Of a stretch of DNA of 64,000 nt, positions 48,001 to 56,440 are shown piece by piece. This DNA comes from Diorhabda sublineata (lineage: Eukaryota; Arthropoda; Insecta; Coleoptera; Chrysomelidae). The DNA lies in contig NC_079478.1 of NCBI RefSeq assembly GCF_026230105.1, forward strand, positions 9,501,653 through 9,565,652, in the 5' to 3' direction. A program made the translations under genes and the position numbers. The number at the start of each line of letters is the position of its first letter. Positions within the stretch are counted from its first letter, which is position 1. The notes under the pieces were generated by a model. That model had not been told where the DNA came from and did not search any database. It saw only the letters and a list, made by a program, of their open reading frames with translations.

Positions 48001-50070
48001 GTTATGAACTATGACTTCAACTTAATAACAATGTTGAGTTAATCCCGTTTTTTGACGATGCATGAATAGTGAGAAGACTCAAAAAAGAGTTAATTACAGA
48101 GAAGTAATTCAAATTAGCTTTAATTAAAAATTGTTATGCAGGGGTCATGATTATCAAGATAAAATTCTGTTCCTAAAATATGAAGGTTCAATATCTAAAC
48201 CCTTAAATAAGTAAATAATAACTTTTGGATATTTTATTGTATATCTTTTGGTAATATTGCATATTACCTTTATGTATCCATCAAACATGCGTTGATGTTG
48301 ACTTTTTAAACGCAAGTATTTAATCACCGCGTGTTGGTCAATACGATATATCTTGATATACGACATTCAGCTTATACGTAGATGCGCCTCAACGCATTCA
48401 GTTTCTACAGTGAAGAATAATAATTGTTTTGATGTAGAAATGGATAAGTGGCGAAGTAAAAAACTTATATTTTTGAAAAAATATGAAAAACCCCTTCAAT
48501 TTCGTGGTTAATTATAGATAAATATGTTACACAACAAAAAAGTCTTTTAACACAAGATGAAACGAACTAATCGAGTTTAATGGGGCCACATTGAACATTT
48601 TTTTCATATTATGATATTGAAGTATTATTTGTTCAAAATTTTTTTCATTTTATTTTTCATGTACTATAAGCATAAATTAATTACCAAGTAGGATAGAAAA
48701 ATAAACACTTAACCCGATTACCAGAGTACGAGGATGCTTTATTTAATTGTTTTGGTTAAACATAATGTTACGAACTCGTCCTCGAAAAAAACTGTGGAGC
48801 TGGTCTTGTCCTGTTATGATGGAATTCTAAAATTTTAAAAATTGATAAGCTTTTTATATTATCTTCTTAGAACTAATTCCTAGGAAGTTTATTTATTGGA
48901 TTTTGTTTGTTTACTTTTTAGAATTCTAGAAATGTATTTTTCGATATAAATTCGAGCTTGTTTAGTAGTTGGAAAAGTAATCAAATAATTTAAACAAATT
49001 AGAAAAGTAGTTATAAAGAAGTGAATGCTTAATTATACAATTAGTGATAGGATGATTATTATATAAGTCAGTTAAATGTTATTATAAATAAATTGAAAAA
49101 ATAAGGATTCAGCAGTATTTATTAACGAGAATATAACGTAACTTTTGTTCTTTTGCTTCTTGACTTAAGTTACTTAAATCTCAAACTTATTTTTTACCTC
49201 CGGCTTTGGTAAATACTGTTTGTTATAAAAAAATCCCCTGATGCTCTTCATTTCCGCAAAGTTGTTAACGAAGCTTTTATGCTTTAAGCTTTAAGTAACA
49301 AATGTCGAGAGCCGATGGCTGATAAAAAAGTTATTTAATAACAATATTTATTTTTCTTGATCCCATAATATTTTCAATGACCGATGACAAACAAAAAACT
49401 ATTTTCGTATCGTCGCGCGGTTTCAACTGAACACAATGTCCGTCCAACTATCGAGGGATTGATGGGAACCAGATACGAAAGTTTTGATAGGGAATAATAT
49501 GCAAGATGAGGTGGTCAGATGTCACTGTTGTCTCTAGCCGGATGACAAATGAATTCGTACAAGAAGTGCTAGTCATGCGGACACAATATGCTTACCTTTA
49601 TTGTTCGTATATGTGAGTGTGTGTTGTGTGTGTGTGTGGTTGGATTCTTATATGCAGCAAGTCTTATATTTTACCTTATCTGTCAATCACGAAGCATTCC
49701 TATACAAAATAAATAATGGATGAAAAAATCCTTTCGGTTCAAGTTTAATATTAATAATAAACAATCTCGATGAGTTTTTGTATTGTATCCGCGGATCTGG
49801 TTAAAGGACTTTAGAGTTCATTCAGGAAACATCAACAAAACTTTTGGTATTTTATGAATGACACCCTTAATTATATTCATTTACTCACTTTGCATAATCC
49901 GTTTTACAATATACAGCTCGATCCCTGATGAAACATGAAGGTTGTCTATCCAGTTGTAGCTGACATATCGAACATCTCAGGCACCTGGCGTGCCAACTCC
50001 TTCCAGATACTTCTAAGAGAAATTTGTCGCTGATAGGTTCTCCACAAGCCGAACATATCCGGTACTCAGT
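32752..50070 (-). CDS. Awh: LIM-homeodomain transcription factor Arrowhead
   Basis: Awh (LHX6/LHX8 group) is a nuclear DNA-binding regulator of imaginal-cell and neural fate in insects. Exons on the - strand: 50070-49889, 39237-39020, 36562-36323, 34469-34350, 32813-32752. They join in frame (phases 2,1,1,1) into 273 residues plus stop, almost the length of the fly protein. Order: LIM1, LIM2, a G-C-D-G-E-G-Y-H linker, a 60-residue homeodomain with W-F-Q-N, a conserved R-H-I-N-L-H-L-T-Y segment, and the C-terminus D-E-L-S-Q-E-S. The first exon seen starts T-E-Y-R-I-C directly after a splice acceptor. By comparison with fly Awh only a few residues including Met are missing, and they lie in an exon upstream of 50070 that I could not find or that is outside the window. 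Introns of up to 10.6 kb are packed with mariner, Penelope and LTR relics and a hammerhead ribozyme, which is typical of a developmentally regulated gene. Confidence 0.95.
32991..33054. repeat. (TA)n microsatellite
   Basis: About 32 uninterrupted TA units in the last Awh intron. The + strand open frame covering it is an artefact. Confidence 0.95.
33110..33235 (-). repeat. Head-to-head Penelope-type fragments, hammerhead-like
   Basis: The - strand at 33150-33122 reads CAGACGATGAATACATGAGT, then ATTCGAAAG: a GAATAC/GTATTC hairpin closed by ATGA, preceded by CAGACGA and followed by GAAA. A second, + strand copy lies at 33195-33231 (TTATTTCCCAGATGATGAAT) with a broken hairpin. The two form a 26-bp inverted repeat. 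The same family is at 15431-15515. Confidence 0.55.
33308..33816 (+). repeat. Direct repeat with ~442-bp period around a ribozyme
   Basis: The 66-base block CGCTCTTCAGAGCGGTTGTA to AAAGTAGTTGTTTTC at 33308-33373 recurs at 33750-33815 with a handful of substitutions. The interval holds the hammerhead at 33611-33708. The second copy is cut by the junction with the mariner relic at about 33820. It could be a tandem ribozyme-bearing repeat (retrozyme-like) or Penelope pseudo-LTRs. Confidence 0.65.
33611..33708 (+). ncRNA. Type I hammerhead ribozyme, minimal stem III
   Basis: All conserved core nucleotides are present in order: CTGATGA (33645-33651), stem II GACGT/ACGTC with loop AATA (33652-33665), GAAA (33666-33669), a two-pair stem III (A69-T74, C70-G73), and the cleavage triplet GTC (33673-33675). 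Stem I pairs AACTACT (33638-33644) with AGTAGTT (33676-33682), seven bases, and an outer helix pairs TCTCAA (33613-33618) with TTGAGA (33700-33705). Such ribozymes with very short stem III are known from animal Penelope-like elements and retrozymes and are thought to self-cleave as dimers or circles. Cleavage is predicted after C33675. It is on the strand opposite to Awh. Confidence 0.85.
33820..34328 (+). mobile_element. Deleted mariner fragment in Awh intron
   Basis: Homologous over its whole length to 43630-44170: G-V-C-K-R-F-S-E-type start (TGTAAGCGCTTTAGTGAGTG), the same internal deletion junction after the K-K-N/P-K-N-L-T region, the same GAGCTCCTAAAGGCGCTCAC tail and the end GCCAGACCTA. 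The 5' third is missing. Its end lies 21 bases from the Awh exon at 34350. Confidence 0.8.
34350..34469 (-). CDS. Awh: Awh exon, conserved post-homeodomain segment
   Basis: A 120-bp exon between TTTCAG and GGTAAG. It completes an Ile codon, then reads H-G-R-E-E-S-S-F-N-R-H-I-N-L-H-L-T-Y, the segment conserved after the homeodomain in insect Awh, and a Ser/His/Asn-rich stretch. The frame matches both neighbours. Confidence 0.92.
34515..34629 (+). mobile_element. Penelope-like element ORF C-terminus
   Basis: An uninterrupted frame ends K-R-E-F-L-E-M-V-H-I-H-K-N ... L-T-N-L-S-K-I-Q-S-S-T-L and stop, nearly the same as the end of the GIY-YIG-bearing copy at 52485-52741. Non-coding tail sequence shared with that element continues to about 34940 (AAAAAACTAATTTTAAATCA). 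Confidence 0.7.
35140..35450 (+). mobile_element. LTR-like relic
   Basis: Shares ordered blocks with 48766-49142: TTATAATGGAACTCTAAAAT, 'ATTCGAGCTTGTTTA', AATTAGAAAAGTAA. The starting motif is degraded to GTTCACGAA. Confidence 0.45.
35480..36018 (-). mobile_element. Mariner fragment, 5' half
   Basis: The right end reads, on the - strand, TACGAGGGTTGCTACTTAAG. The - strand then encodes a mariner DNA-binding domain: M-I-F-Y-D-F-R-R-G-L-N-H-Q-Q-C, F-G-D-E-A-P-T-R-T-T-V-F-R-W-F, E-G-R-P-K-S-V-V-V-P-E-N-I-D-A-V-R, ending P-H-N-L-T-I-A near 35500. The catalytic half is absent. The + strand open frame 35586-35861 is its shadow. Confidence 0.85.
36323..36562 (-). CDS. Awh: Awh homeodomain exon
   Basis: A 240-bp exon preceded by TTTTAG and followed by a perfect GTAAGT. 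It starts D-G-C-D-G-E-G-Y-H-K, then the homeodomain from K-A-K-R-V-R-T-T-F-T to R-A-R-Q-K-K-H: 60 residues with recognition helix V-T-Q-V-W-F-Q-N-S-R (Gln50, Asn51). The longer open frame on both sides runs into introns and is not coding. Confidence 0.95.
36563..37395. other. Awh intron, non-coding
   Basis: No element recognised. A short CACA run sits near 36935-36955. The + strand open frame 36982-37185 has no recognisable features. Confidence 0.35.
37396..38400 (-). mobile_element. Mariner transposon with nearly full transposase, broken
   Basis: The element's 3' end is TACGAGGATATATTGAAAAA at 37396. ATG at 38374 starts a clean frame of 134 residues (M-E-Y-R-A-I-I-K, two helix-turn-helix units, G-R-P-V-S-V-S-D-P-E-N-I-D-A-V) to 37970. 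It continues in other frames: T-M-D-E-T-R-V-H-F-Y around Asp1, a lost second Asp region, then S-P-D-L-A-P-S-D-Y-H-L-F near 37590. The 5' inverted repeat could not be found past 38400. Confidence 0.85.
38401..39019. other. Awh intron, non-coding
   Basis: No gene or element end recognised. Confidence 0.35.
39020..39237 (-). CDS. Awh: Awh LIM2 exon
   Basis: A 218-bp exon after TTTCAG, starting with G that completes Lys, then S-F-G-A-K-C-S-I-C, the first zinc-ligand pair of LIM2, followed by S-D-W-V-R-K-A, H-L-A-C-F-A-C-A-A-C, G-E-E-F-A-L and V-L-C-K-A-H-Y, the last ligands. It ends S-S-D before a GGTAAT donor. A second open frame over the same bases is a shadow. Confidence 0.95.
39515..40131 (+). 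mobile_element. Short deleted mariner with both ends
   Basis: The ends GTTGCTACTTAAGT (left) and ACTTAAGTAGCAACCCTC (right) are inverted copies. Inside, the + strand reads the start of the same lineage as 35480-36018 (F-D-D-F-R-R-G-L-N, F-R-E-D-R-P-K-S-A-V-V-P), then jumps to unrelated sequence. About 617 bp, non-autonomous. Confidence 0.75.
40770..40868. repeat. Two tandem units of ~60 bp
   Basis: GTTGGTACAATTGCGTTGAC and ATTGGTACAACTGCATTGAC, each followed by ATCCTTGYCAA, show a diverged tandem duplication. Confidence 0.6.
42300..42440 (+). repeat. Penelope-type foldback, hammerhead-like copy
   Basis: Contains CTGAAGACGATGAC and GGTTATCGAAACGCTTATC, then AGACAGTGTAATTGTGAGTG and a TGTTGGTGTAGTGGTAGTGT arm, as in the 27013-27140 family. 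The 5' pairing arm is absent. Confidence 0.55.
43301..44172 (+). mobile_element. Mariner-derived non-autonomous element with TIRs
   Basis: The ends TACGAGGTCTGGCTAT are perfect inverted copies at TA. ATG at 43494 opens M-Y-E-E-K-Q-E-Q-R-I-K-L-K-F, with F-E-W-C-K-R-F-S-E-G-R at 43623-43655. A frameshift moves to D-D-Q-R-P-G-H-P-V-T-V-S (43670 on) through K-L-V-P-K-N-L. Then the catalytic core is deleted and the frame resumes at a C-terminal piece, L-L-K-A-L-T-K-E-D-F ... C-F-D-Q-W. The same deletion is present in the copy at 33820-34328. Confidence 0.88.
44690..45250 (-). mobile_element. Mariner-like transposase relic
   Basis: Scattered - strand phrases match a mariner end: A-W-F-E-L-V-D after an HTSQV-like stretch, and F-E-M-L-E-H-R-W-D-K-Y with K-D-Y-I-G near 44770-44820. 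Heavily decayed. Ends not found. Confidence 0.5.
45260..47339. other. Awh intron, no feature seen
   Basis: AT-rich non-coding sequence with no recognised gene or element. Confidence 0.35.
47340..47685 (-). mobile_element. LTR-like relic, inverted
   Basis: Read on the - strand it starts TTGTTACGAACAAGTTCGCG and contains AATAGGAAGGTCTATTTATT and TTTAGTTCAGTTTACAATAA, in the same order as 16474-16880. Confidence 0.5.
47810..47935 (-). repeat. Penelope-type foldback, hammerhead-like copy
   Basis: The - strand reads CTCTGAAGACGATAACGCGA, then AACGCAC and an arm ACTGTGAGTGTTCTTGTAGT. Stem II is shortened compared with the other copies. Confidence 0.5.
48766..49142 (+). mobile_element. LTR-like relic
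   Basis: Begins TGTTACGAACTCGTCCTCG and ends near ATATAACGTAAC. It has an 'AATTCGAGCTTGTTTAGTA' block and AATTAGAAAAGTAG shared with 16474-16880 and 35140-35450. Likely a solo LTR. Non-coding. Confidence 0.55.
49612..49640. repeat. (GT)n-rich microsatellite
   Basis: Short interrupted GT run in the Awh intron. Confidence 0.8.
49889..50070 (-). CDS. Awh: Awh LIM1 exon
   Basis: A 182-bp exon with acceptor ATTTTAG and donor GTGAGT. It reads T-E-Y-R-I-C-S-A-C-G-E-P-I-S-D, then S-W-H-A-R-C-L-R-C-S-I-C and, finally, V-Y-C-K-T-D-Y-A-K: a complete LIM zinc finger pair with its eight ligands. The exon has no Met at its start, so a short upstream exon is required. Confidence 0.95.
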
Positions 50071-50254
50071 CTAAAATTAAAAAGAGAAACTAGAAAATTG
50101 AAAGACAGGTATAAATTTTGAAAATTTTTGATATTTTTATATAAAATTGATTTTTCTCAAATGATTTTAAGTACATCTACGACTTAACCGAAAGGTGGCG
50201 TTTCAATGAAAAAGTTACTTCACTATAATAAAATTGTTTCATTATTTAAAATAA

Positions 50255-50560
50255 TCTGTTACCTACAATTTTCCAAACAATCCTAAATCTTTTGGAAGTT
50301 CCGCAAAATAAGCAATTATGTTTACAACCAACTATTCATTTGTTTGAAATCTTTTTGGGAACAGATAGTAGTCTGAGGTAGTTAGATCAGGTGAATAAGG
50401 CGGATAATAAATTAATAAATCTTAACACATTTTAGCATTTTACAACCATAGTGGATGGATAAGGCACATTGTTATAATGGAACGAAACTTTTTTTTCCAA
50501 CATTTCTTCTTGAATTCAAAGAGTGTCAGAAACTTAGCACTATATTGAACAGTTATACCT
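50255..50560 (-). mobile_element. Mariner-like transposase relic
   Basis: The - strand reads Y-Y-P-P-Y-S-P-D-L-T-T-S-D-Y-Y-L-F-P around 50345-50400, the third-Asp region of mariner, then Q-T-N-E and Y-F-A-E-L-P-K-D. No ends recognised. It lies just upstream of the Awh LIM1 exon. Confidence 0.7.
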
Positions 50561-51029
50561 ATCACCTATTTCCAAATTATAAATGAAGATTATTCTGACG
50601 AATGATTTCATATTTAGCTTGTTTTTATTTGAAAATCACGTAACTCTTGATGGAGTTGGATATGATAAGTATGCGAATCCTCTGGAATACTTAGGAATAC
50701 TTTTATTTTCATTCATTTACTATGTACTTTTCTACGTATTTCAATTCACTACAGTTGCCATGTAACCGATCCAAATCATATTCACCATTTTTTGAGCCGA
50801 CAAACTCAAAATATTCGATTTAAAAACCAGTCACTTTTTTAAAGAAAACTATGAAATGTAGGTAACACTGTTGTGATGCCGTTTTGAAAAAATGAAATCT
50901 ACAAACAGCTCCAGCGGAAAAACCACTTCGGTCGGGAAATTTTACATCTAATCCTAGCTAATAAATTAAAATTAGATTTACAAAGAATGGACCATTTGTT
51001 CCTGCTTAAACTGTTGTTTCATATTAATA

Positions 51030-51210
51030 TACTCTTTTAATGGTTACGATTGATAGCATGTTCAACTATTTTCTAGACCTAGATGCTCTTTAAACCGGTC
51101 ATTAACAGACCTTCTAGTTTGCCCAATTCACTTTCACTCTAAATCATTACAGCTAATTTCGTAAATATCACTCTTTTATATTTTTTTTTCGAATACATAA
51201 AGTTATAACC
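51030..51210 (-). mobile_element. Penelope-like GIY-YIG endonuclease fragment
   Basis: The - strand reads K-S-D-I-Y-E-I-S-C-N-D, then I-G-Q-T-R-R-S-V-N and R-F-K-E-H-L, the GIY-YIG core of Penelope-like retroelements, interrupted by two stops. Confidence 0.7.
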
Positions 51211-51399
51211 TATTTACAATTACTAGGGTATCTAAAAATGTTATTCATATTTCATAAGTAAATTCTAAAGATGGACATTTCGACCTGAGAAAATACTGAA
51301 ACACTTGCCCATAGCCCATACATTTTTATATTGAAGATAGTTTTGTTAAGGGAATGTATTTTTCTATTGTTATATCAGCTTTCAAATTATTAGATTTCA

Positions 51400-52160
51400 G
51401 TAAGGTCTGGAGTTACCCCAGGACTGTGGAATCTTGGAATAATTTGGACTATTTTCGAATGTATTGCTTGTTATAATATCAAATATTAACAAGTACCGAT
51501 GATATTGATGCAAAATTAGTGTTTCTTATTATATATAGAGTTTAGTGCAGCAAAAACCTTTATAATTTCAAAATCCTAAACAGTGTAACCAAATCAAGTA
51601 TTCTCTAACCCCCCGCCACACTACAATAGGGTTTTCATTTGAAAAATCATATATTTGGTTTGTAAAATCATACAACACTGTGTATAGTTCGATATAATTT
51701 CAAAATCTCAACTTTAGATACATCTATTCCGAGATTTATCTTGAAAATATTATCGTAAGATTGATACATCCTGTATAAATGTAATGTAACTGTGATTATA
51801 ATATAAAAATCAACTAGATTCAGTACATCAACGTGCAATAGATTAAGAAATAAGTAATTCGAATGTAACACACCCTCGCAGTTATCCACAGACTCAAGTA
51901 ATCATAGTAATAAATCAGTTTCCGATAAACGCCAACACTTCGATCTATGTTGTTGGTACACCATAAAGACTTAATTAATTACGGAAATAAATCGCTGTCG
52001 ACCGTGCAAGAAGCAAAAAAGATGGCCAATATTAAGTATTACGTCGTCTGAGCCGTTTATCAATATTTATCACAATGTATTTACGTGATAGTACTGTTAG
52101 AAATCTAATACAAACCACCTGTAGGTCTAAATACGACGACGAATATACATATAAATTTCT
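51400..52160. other. Non-coding, AT-rich
   Basis: No gene or element recognised. Confidence 0.35.
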
Positions 52161-52164
52161 TTAA

Positions 52165-52741
52165 TTTCTTATTTCTTAGACTTTTTGATATGTTTATGCT
52201 TCTAAATGTTTTTGATTTTATGTCTCTTCTGTTTTAAAATTAGTTTTTTTAATAGTTGTTGAAAGATAGATAAAAATAAACGTTTAGAATTGTTTTAGTT
52301 TTTATCAAAATATGATATGGACACTGACAATTTGCGTATTTATATTAATATTAAAATAAAAATAAAATTAGAATAGAAAAGTTGTATTTAATTTCCAAAA
52401 AAACTAATTTTAAAACAGATGAGACCTAAAATCAAAAACAATTATAAAGTATAAAATCTAAAACACCAAAAAAAGAAATATTATATATCAAGTGCCTTGT
52501 ACTAATTGTGATGCATTCTACATAGGGCAGACATCTCAGTATTTAGAAAATAGACTAAGAGGTCATCAATATGATCAAAAAAAAAAATAAAACTGCATTC
52601 AATTGTAAAGATTCAAAAATTCTTGGAATGGAATCTAATACACGAAAAAGAGAATTTTTAGAAATGGTTCACATTCATAAGAACGAAAAAGCTGTAAACG
52701 GCCTAAATAATTTAAGTAAAATTTATAGCTCTACTTTATAA
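52165..52741 (+). mobile_element. Penelope-like element 3' portion
   Basis: The + strand at 52485-52560 reads P-C-T-N-C-D-A-F-Y-I-G-Q-T-S-Q-Y-L-E-N-R-L, a GIY-YIG nuclease core. After a frameshift in an A-run, it continues S-N-T-R-K-R-E-F-L-E-M-V-H-I-H-K-N to stop at 52741. Just upstream are 85-bp inverted arms (52165-52251 and 52397-52480) containing GTTTTAAAATTAGTTTTTTT. The same tail is at 34850-34940. Confidence 0.75.
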
Positions 52742-53299
52742 ATTCTAATACAACTACAAATAATTTAATTGATGATTGCTACGTATTTAAGATGTGAAAA
52801 CTAAGGAAAAATTAATCGTTCTTGTCAAAAAAAAACTTTTGTATTTTGATTTTATTCTTGTTTTAATATTCATAATATAGGTGATCAAGAACACTCAAGA
52901 CTGGTAGTGAGTGGTATTAGTGTCAACAGTATTCTTGATGGTAAGTATTTCCTCGGTAAAATTCCAAGGAGTAGGAAGATTGAGGCCTTGGAATCAACCA
53001 GAAAAATGGGTGAATCGTTGCGTAGAGTAGGCAGATTGAGACCACGGAATCACTTCTTACCAAAGAACGGCAATGGAGAGCACCGATGTAAGAGGAAGGG
53101 ACGATTTCAACTATTTTGCATTGCATTACATTATATTTTTAATGTCTCTCATAGTTAAGTGTCAATATATTCTTACCTAACATATTAAATAAGATTGTTA
53201 CTATCTTCATAATACACAATTTTTTCTTGATAAGTGGCCGAAATTGCCAAACTACATTGGCAACATTGATTAGTAGTCTTAGGGCCAGAGCATATCGCT
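52742..53299. other. Non-coding with a weak internal duplication
   Basis: Around 52965-53060 two imperfect units (AGTAGGAAGATTGAGGCCTTGGAATC and its variant) occur. The + strand open frame 52907-53158 covers them but has no recognisable domain, so I do not call a gene. Confidence 0.35.
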
Positions 53300-53453
53300 C
53301 CATCACTGCCCCGCGCCGCGCTTTCTTCAAATGAAATTGATTACAACGACAAAAACGTACAGTCGTAACAGTGTGTTTTTTTGATAGGCAACAGCGGCAT
53401 CCCTGGCAGTAGCTCGCGGTGAGGCGCCGCGGCGCACAGTTTGGGAGCCGCTG
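53300..53453 (-). mobile_element. hAT-type terminal region, GC-rich
   Basis: The - strand begins CAGCGGCTCCCAAACTGTGC followed by a GCCGCGGCGCC palindromic stretch, the typical end of hAT elements. It is strikingly GC-rich against its surroundings. No second end found. The - strand open frame here is not a gene. Confidence 0.55.
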
Positions 53454-54985
53454 GCATAAGGGCAAAATCGATAAAATGGATCAAAATATCAGTTGTTATC
53501 GCATAGGTAAATAGTCAATACATATTTGAGTGGGTAAAAGTATTGGTAAAAGAAACAAAAAGGCGTCATCCTTATGTGCAACTTCCTTAGGTAGCCTAAT
53601 TTCTGATTCAATAAGGATAGATGGAATCCAGTATATCCAGCGTTGGCAATTGGTAGCTGCAGATTTAAAAAAGATGACTAGTAATATTTTGAAATGATTT
53701 TTTTCTCTAGAAAGCAGTTTGAACTAGTTAATATCGATAAATGAATTTTTTAACATTAATTAAACTGGAAAACAATTTTTACATGAATTGTGACTTCTAA
53801 ATTCCAATCTACTTCTAAATTGCGATTGAACACTCAATGTATATATATTATGATTGATTATTATAGTGAACGGTCCAAAGAAGACAAAATCATTCTATTG
53901 ACTCAATGTTGGAGTATAATCGGTAAGAAAGTCAGCAACAGCGTGTGATCCTCCTAATTACATGTTTTTAATTCCATTATCATATTTTGAAATGACGTAC
54001 TACAACAACAATAATCAGCGAATGAGAGTACAACTCAAATTAAATAAGTTACTTGCCTTGATCGAAAAGAAAAACTAATAAAAAAATTCTTATGAAACTG
54101 TATCTACAAACTATTCACACATGTAAGATACTCTCTATTATTAATTCCTCACGATTTCGATGATATCATTCATTAAATATATTTGGATAACGGACCATTA
54201 AGTATCAATCATTACGTCATTTATGTATGGTATATTGTGTATGTTTTGAAAGGAGCTTGTAAATATAAGCACAGTAACGTAGTGAATAAAAAACAAGAAT
54301 AACAAATATTGAGAACAAGAAAACAAATGATATTCTAAATCTGGGAAGGAAAATTTTATTAATCTACTTTCAAATTGTAACGAATAAATAATATATGTTT
54401 ATCTAAATAAGTTGGAGGAAGTACCTTTCGAAATAACTGATGTTTAGTATTCATATTTTAATTATATAACAATGAAAGATATTTATTGAAGACAATCAAA
54501 TATCAAATAACTTGTTAAAAACTTTCAAATGAATCCCTTTCGAATGATTTTTTCTATGCCTCTGATTGTAAAAGTCGGTACTTTCAGTACTTATACAAAT
54601 ATAAACGTGGCCGAAATACCTCCCACAAAGAAACCCGTCAAACTCTTACGATATCGCATCTTTAAAGAATATTGATCTTTTGGATAAGAAGATAAAGCTT
54701 CTAATACGGTAAAAGATCAGTGATCTGTTGACCGAAAGATATGACGTACATTTGTCACTATATTTGTTAATTAATTGAATTTTTCTTATTTGTTTAATAT
54801 TCAACAAAGCAAGCGTTCTAATCAATAATATAGTGATGGATTCTTTAATTGATAGTCTCTTCTGAAAATAAATTTGACTGACAACGGCAAAGTTTTTCAA
54901 AAAGTCCAGAAGGCATAGTTTAACTGCTTCGAATTTTTGATAATGTGATAGCTTTACATCAAGAATTAAATAATAACGATTCCAA
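53454..54985. other. Non-coding, AT-rich
   Basis: No gene or element recognised. Confidence 0.35.
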
Positions 54986-54989
54986 ACAA

Positions 54990-55560
54990 ATTTTTTTCAT
55001 TATTTATATTCATTCAAAAATTATATTTCAATGAAGCTAAATGCTCTTTGAACCGGACATTAAGAAACCTCTAAGTCTGCCCAACGTACTTCTTGTCACA
55101 ATCATTACATCTAATTCGTCGTAAATACCACTACTTTATACTTGGAAAAAAGTGGTTTGACAAAGAGATATCTTGAACTTATGACGGTTAATCAACTTAC
55201 CCACAAATTTATGATCATAATGGATCAGAAGATACATGTCGGGGTGTTTTCCAAGATATCTAAAAATGGTATTTGTCCATAATTTTTTTCGATTTCATGA
55301 TGTTTGTTGTTTGTAAAATTTATTTTTGTGGTGATCCTATTGGGTAGTGCCGAGCACGCTGTCAGTTATAATCTAAATATAAACAATGGACAGAAGACCT
55401 ATTTCTTACAGTCCACTGTGATGTTTCTTGACGAAACGGTTTTTCCCACTGGAATAATTTGTAACGAGGAGATTTATTGGTTAGTGTATCTGTAAATGTT
55501 GCCGTAGCGGTAATGTAAACAGTATCAATATTACCAACAGTTTCCAAAATTCAAACAAAA
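54990..55560 (-). mobile_element. Penelope-like GIY-YIG fragment with terminal repeat
   Basis: The - strand contains S-G-I-Y-D, R-C-N-D-C-D-K-K-Y-V-G-Q-T and R-F-K-E-H-L (55030-55145) in different frames. The 55480-55560 end carries TTGGTTAGTGTATCTG and GTAGCGGTAATGTAAACAGT, related to the 3' arm and tail of the 27013/42300 foldback family. This links that family to Penelope elements. Confidence 0.65.
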
Positions 55561-55858
55561 TAGATGACACTTCGCTCAAGCAACTCAAATACGTGATTAA
55601 TTACATCAGAATCTGATAAGGATTGTACAAATTGAACTCTTCATCATATGCTATACATATTCGATGAGTTTTAAAGCAGAATATTAACGCAAGGTTCTTG
55701 AAGAAATTAATGGAGGCCCATATGACGATGAAGTAATATGGTTTTTAGGAGATTACCATAATACTCAGCTGATTCGAATAATCACAAGTGGGGATCAGCT
55801 ATATCAGTAATATATCCATACACTCCTCTGCACATGCCTTACAATAGCAAAGCTAATA

Positions 55859-55924
55859 TCGTGTCCGTCTTAATAACAGCGATATGTACACTGTCCGTCT
55901 TAATAACAGCGATATTTACACCTG
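55859..55924. repeat. Two tandem 33-bp units
   Basis: TGTCCGTCTTAATAACAGCG plus ATATKTACAC occurs twice in a row. Confidence 0.8.
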
Positions 55925-55999
55925 AATATATTCGCCATTAGTTGCTGAATATGATATATTCCTACTCCCCCGTTACCCTTTTTTGCACCCGTATAAAAC

Positions 56000-56440
56000 T
56001 TGATGACATTCATCAATTCTGAACGGAATGAAAAGAGATGAAAGTCTCGAATGTGTACCTTCCTTTCGAATCTATCATTTGTCTGAAGCTCCTATATTGA
56101 CGCTAGGGGGAGTCGTTTTGGCTTTACAGCCACTCTCCACTTATACCTAGAAGATATTTTGTACAAGACTCTACATCTCTTTTTTCTACTTCCAAAATGC
56201 GTAGATTCCTCCCAAAGGAGGTTAGTTTACTGGGGTTTTTGTGTCCAATATCTACTCCTCCGACGTACTTTAGCCTTTTGGTGAAGTGAGCAAGACATTC
56301 GCAGAGTGCTCTACTGTTTCTATGGTTAGCTCGAGGAATCTGCAGTTGTCGTCCTCTGCCATGCCTATCGTCTTAAGGTGATATTTGACGGGGCAGTGAC
56401 CTGCTAGAAGTCCGACCACCAGTTTGATGTCGGTTCTGAT
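56000..56440 (-). mobile_element. Non-LTR retrotransposon C-terminal relic
   Basis: The - strand reads L-V-V-G-L-L-A-G-H-C-P-V-K-Y-H-L-K-T-I-G-M-A-E-D-D near 56350-56425, then S-T-S-E-E and P-P-L-G-G-I. This is the zinc-binding end after RNase H. It is the same family as 22880-23420 (which has K-T-I-G-I-A-E-D). Stops throughout. Confidence 0.75.

Noticed and set aside
52907..53158. + strand open frame of 83 codons near the Awh 5' side, considered as a missing Awh exon
   Set aside because: It is on the opposite strand to Awh, has no LIM-related sequence, and contains an internal DNA duplication.
53139..53465. Cys/Arg-rich - strand open frame, possible peptide gene
   Set aside because: The GC-rich part is a hAT terminal region, and the cysteines come from repeat sequence.
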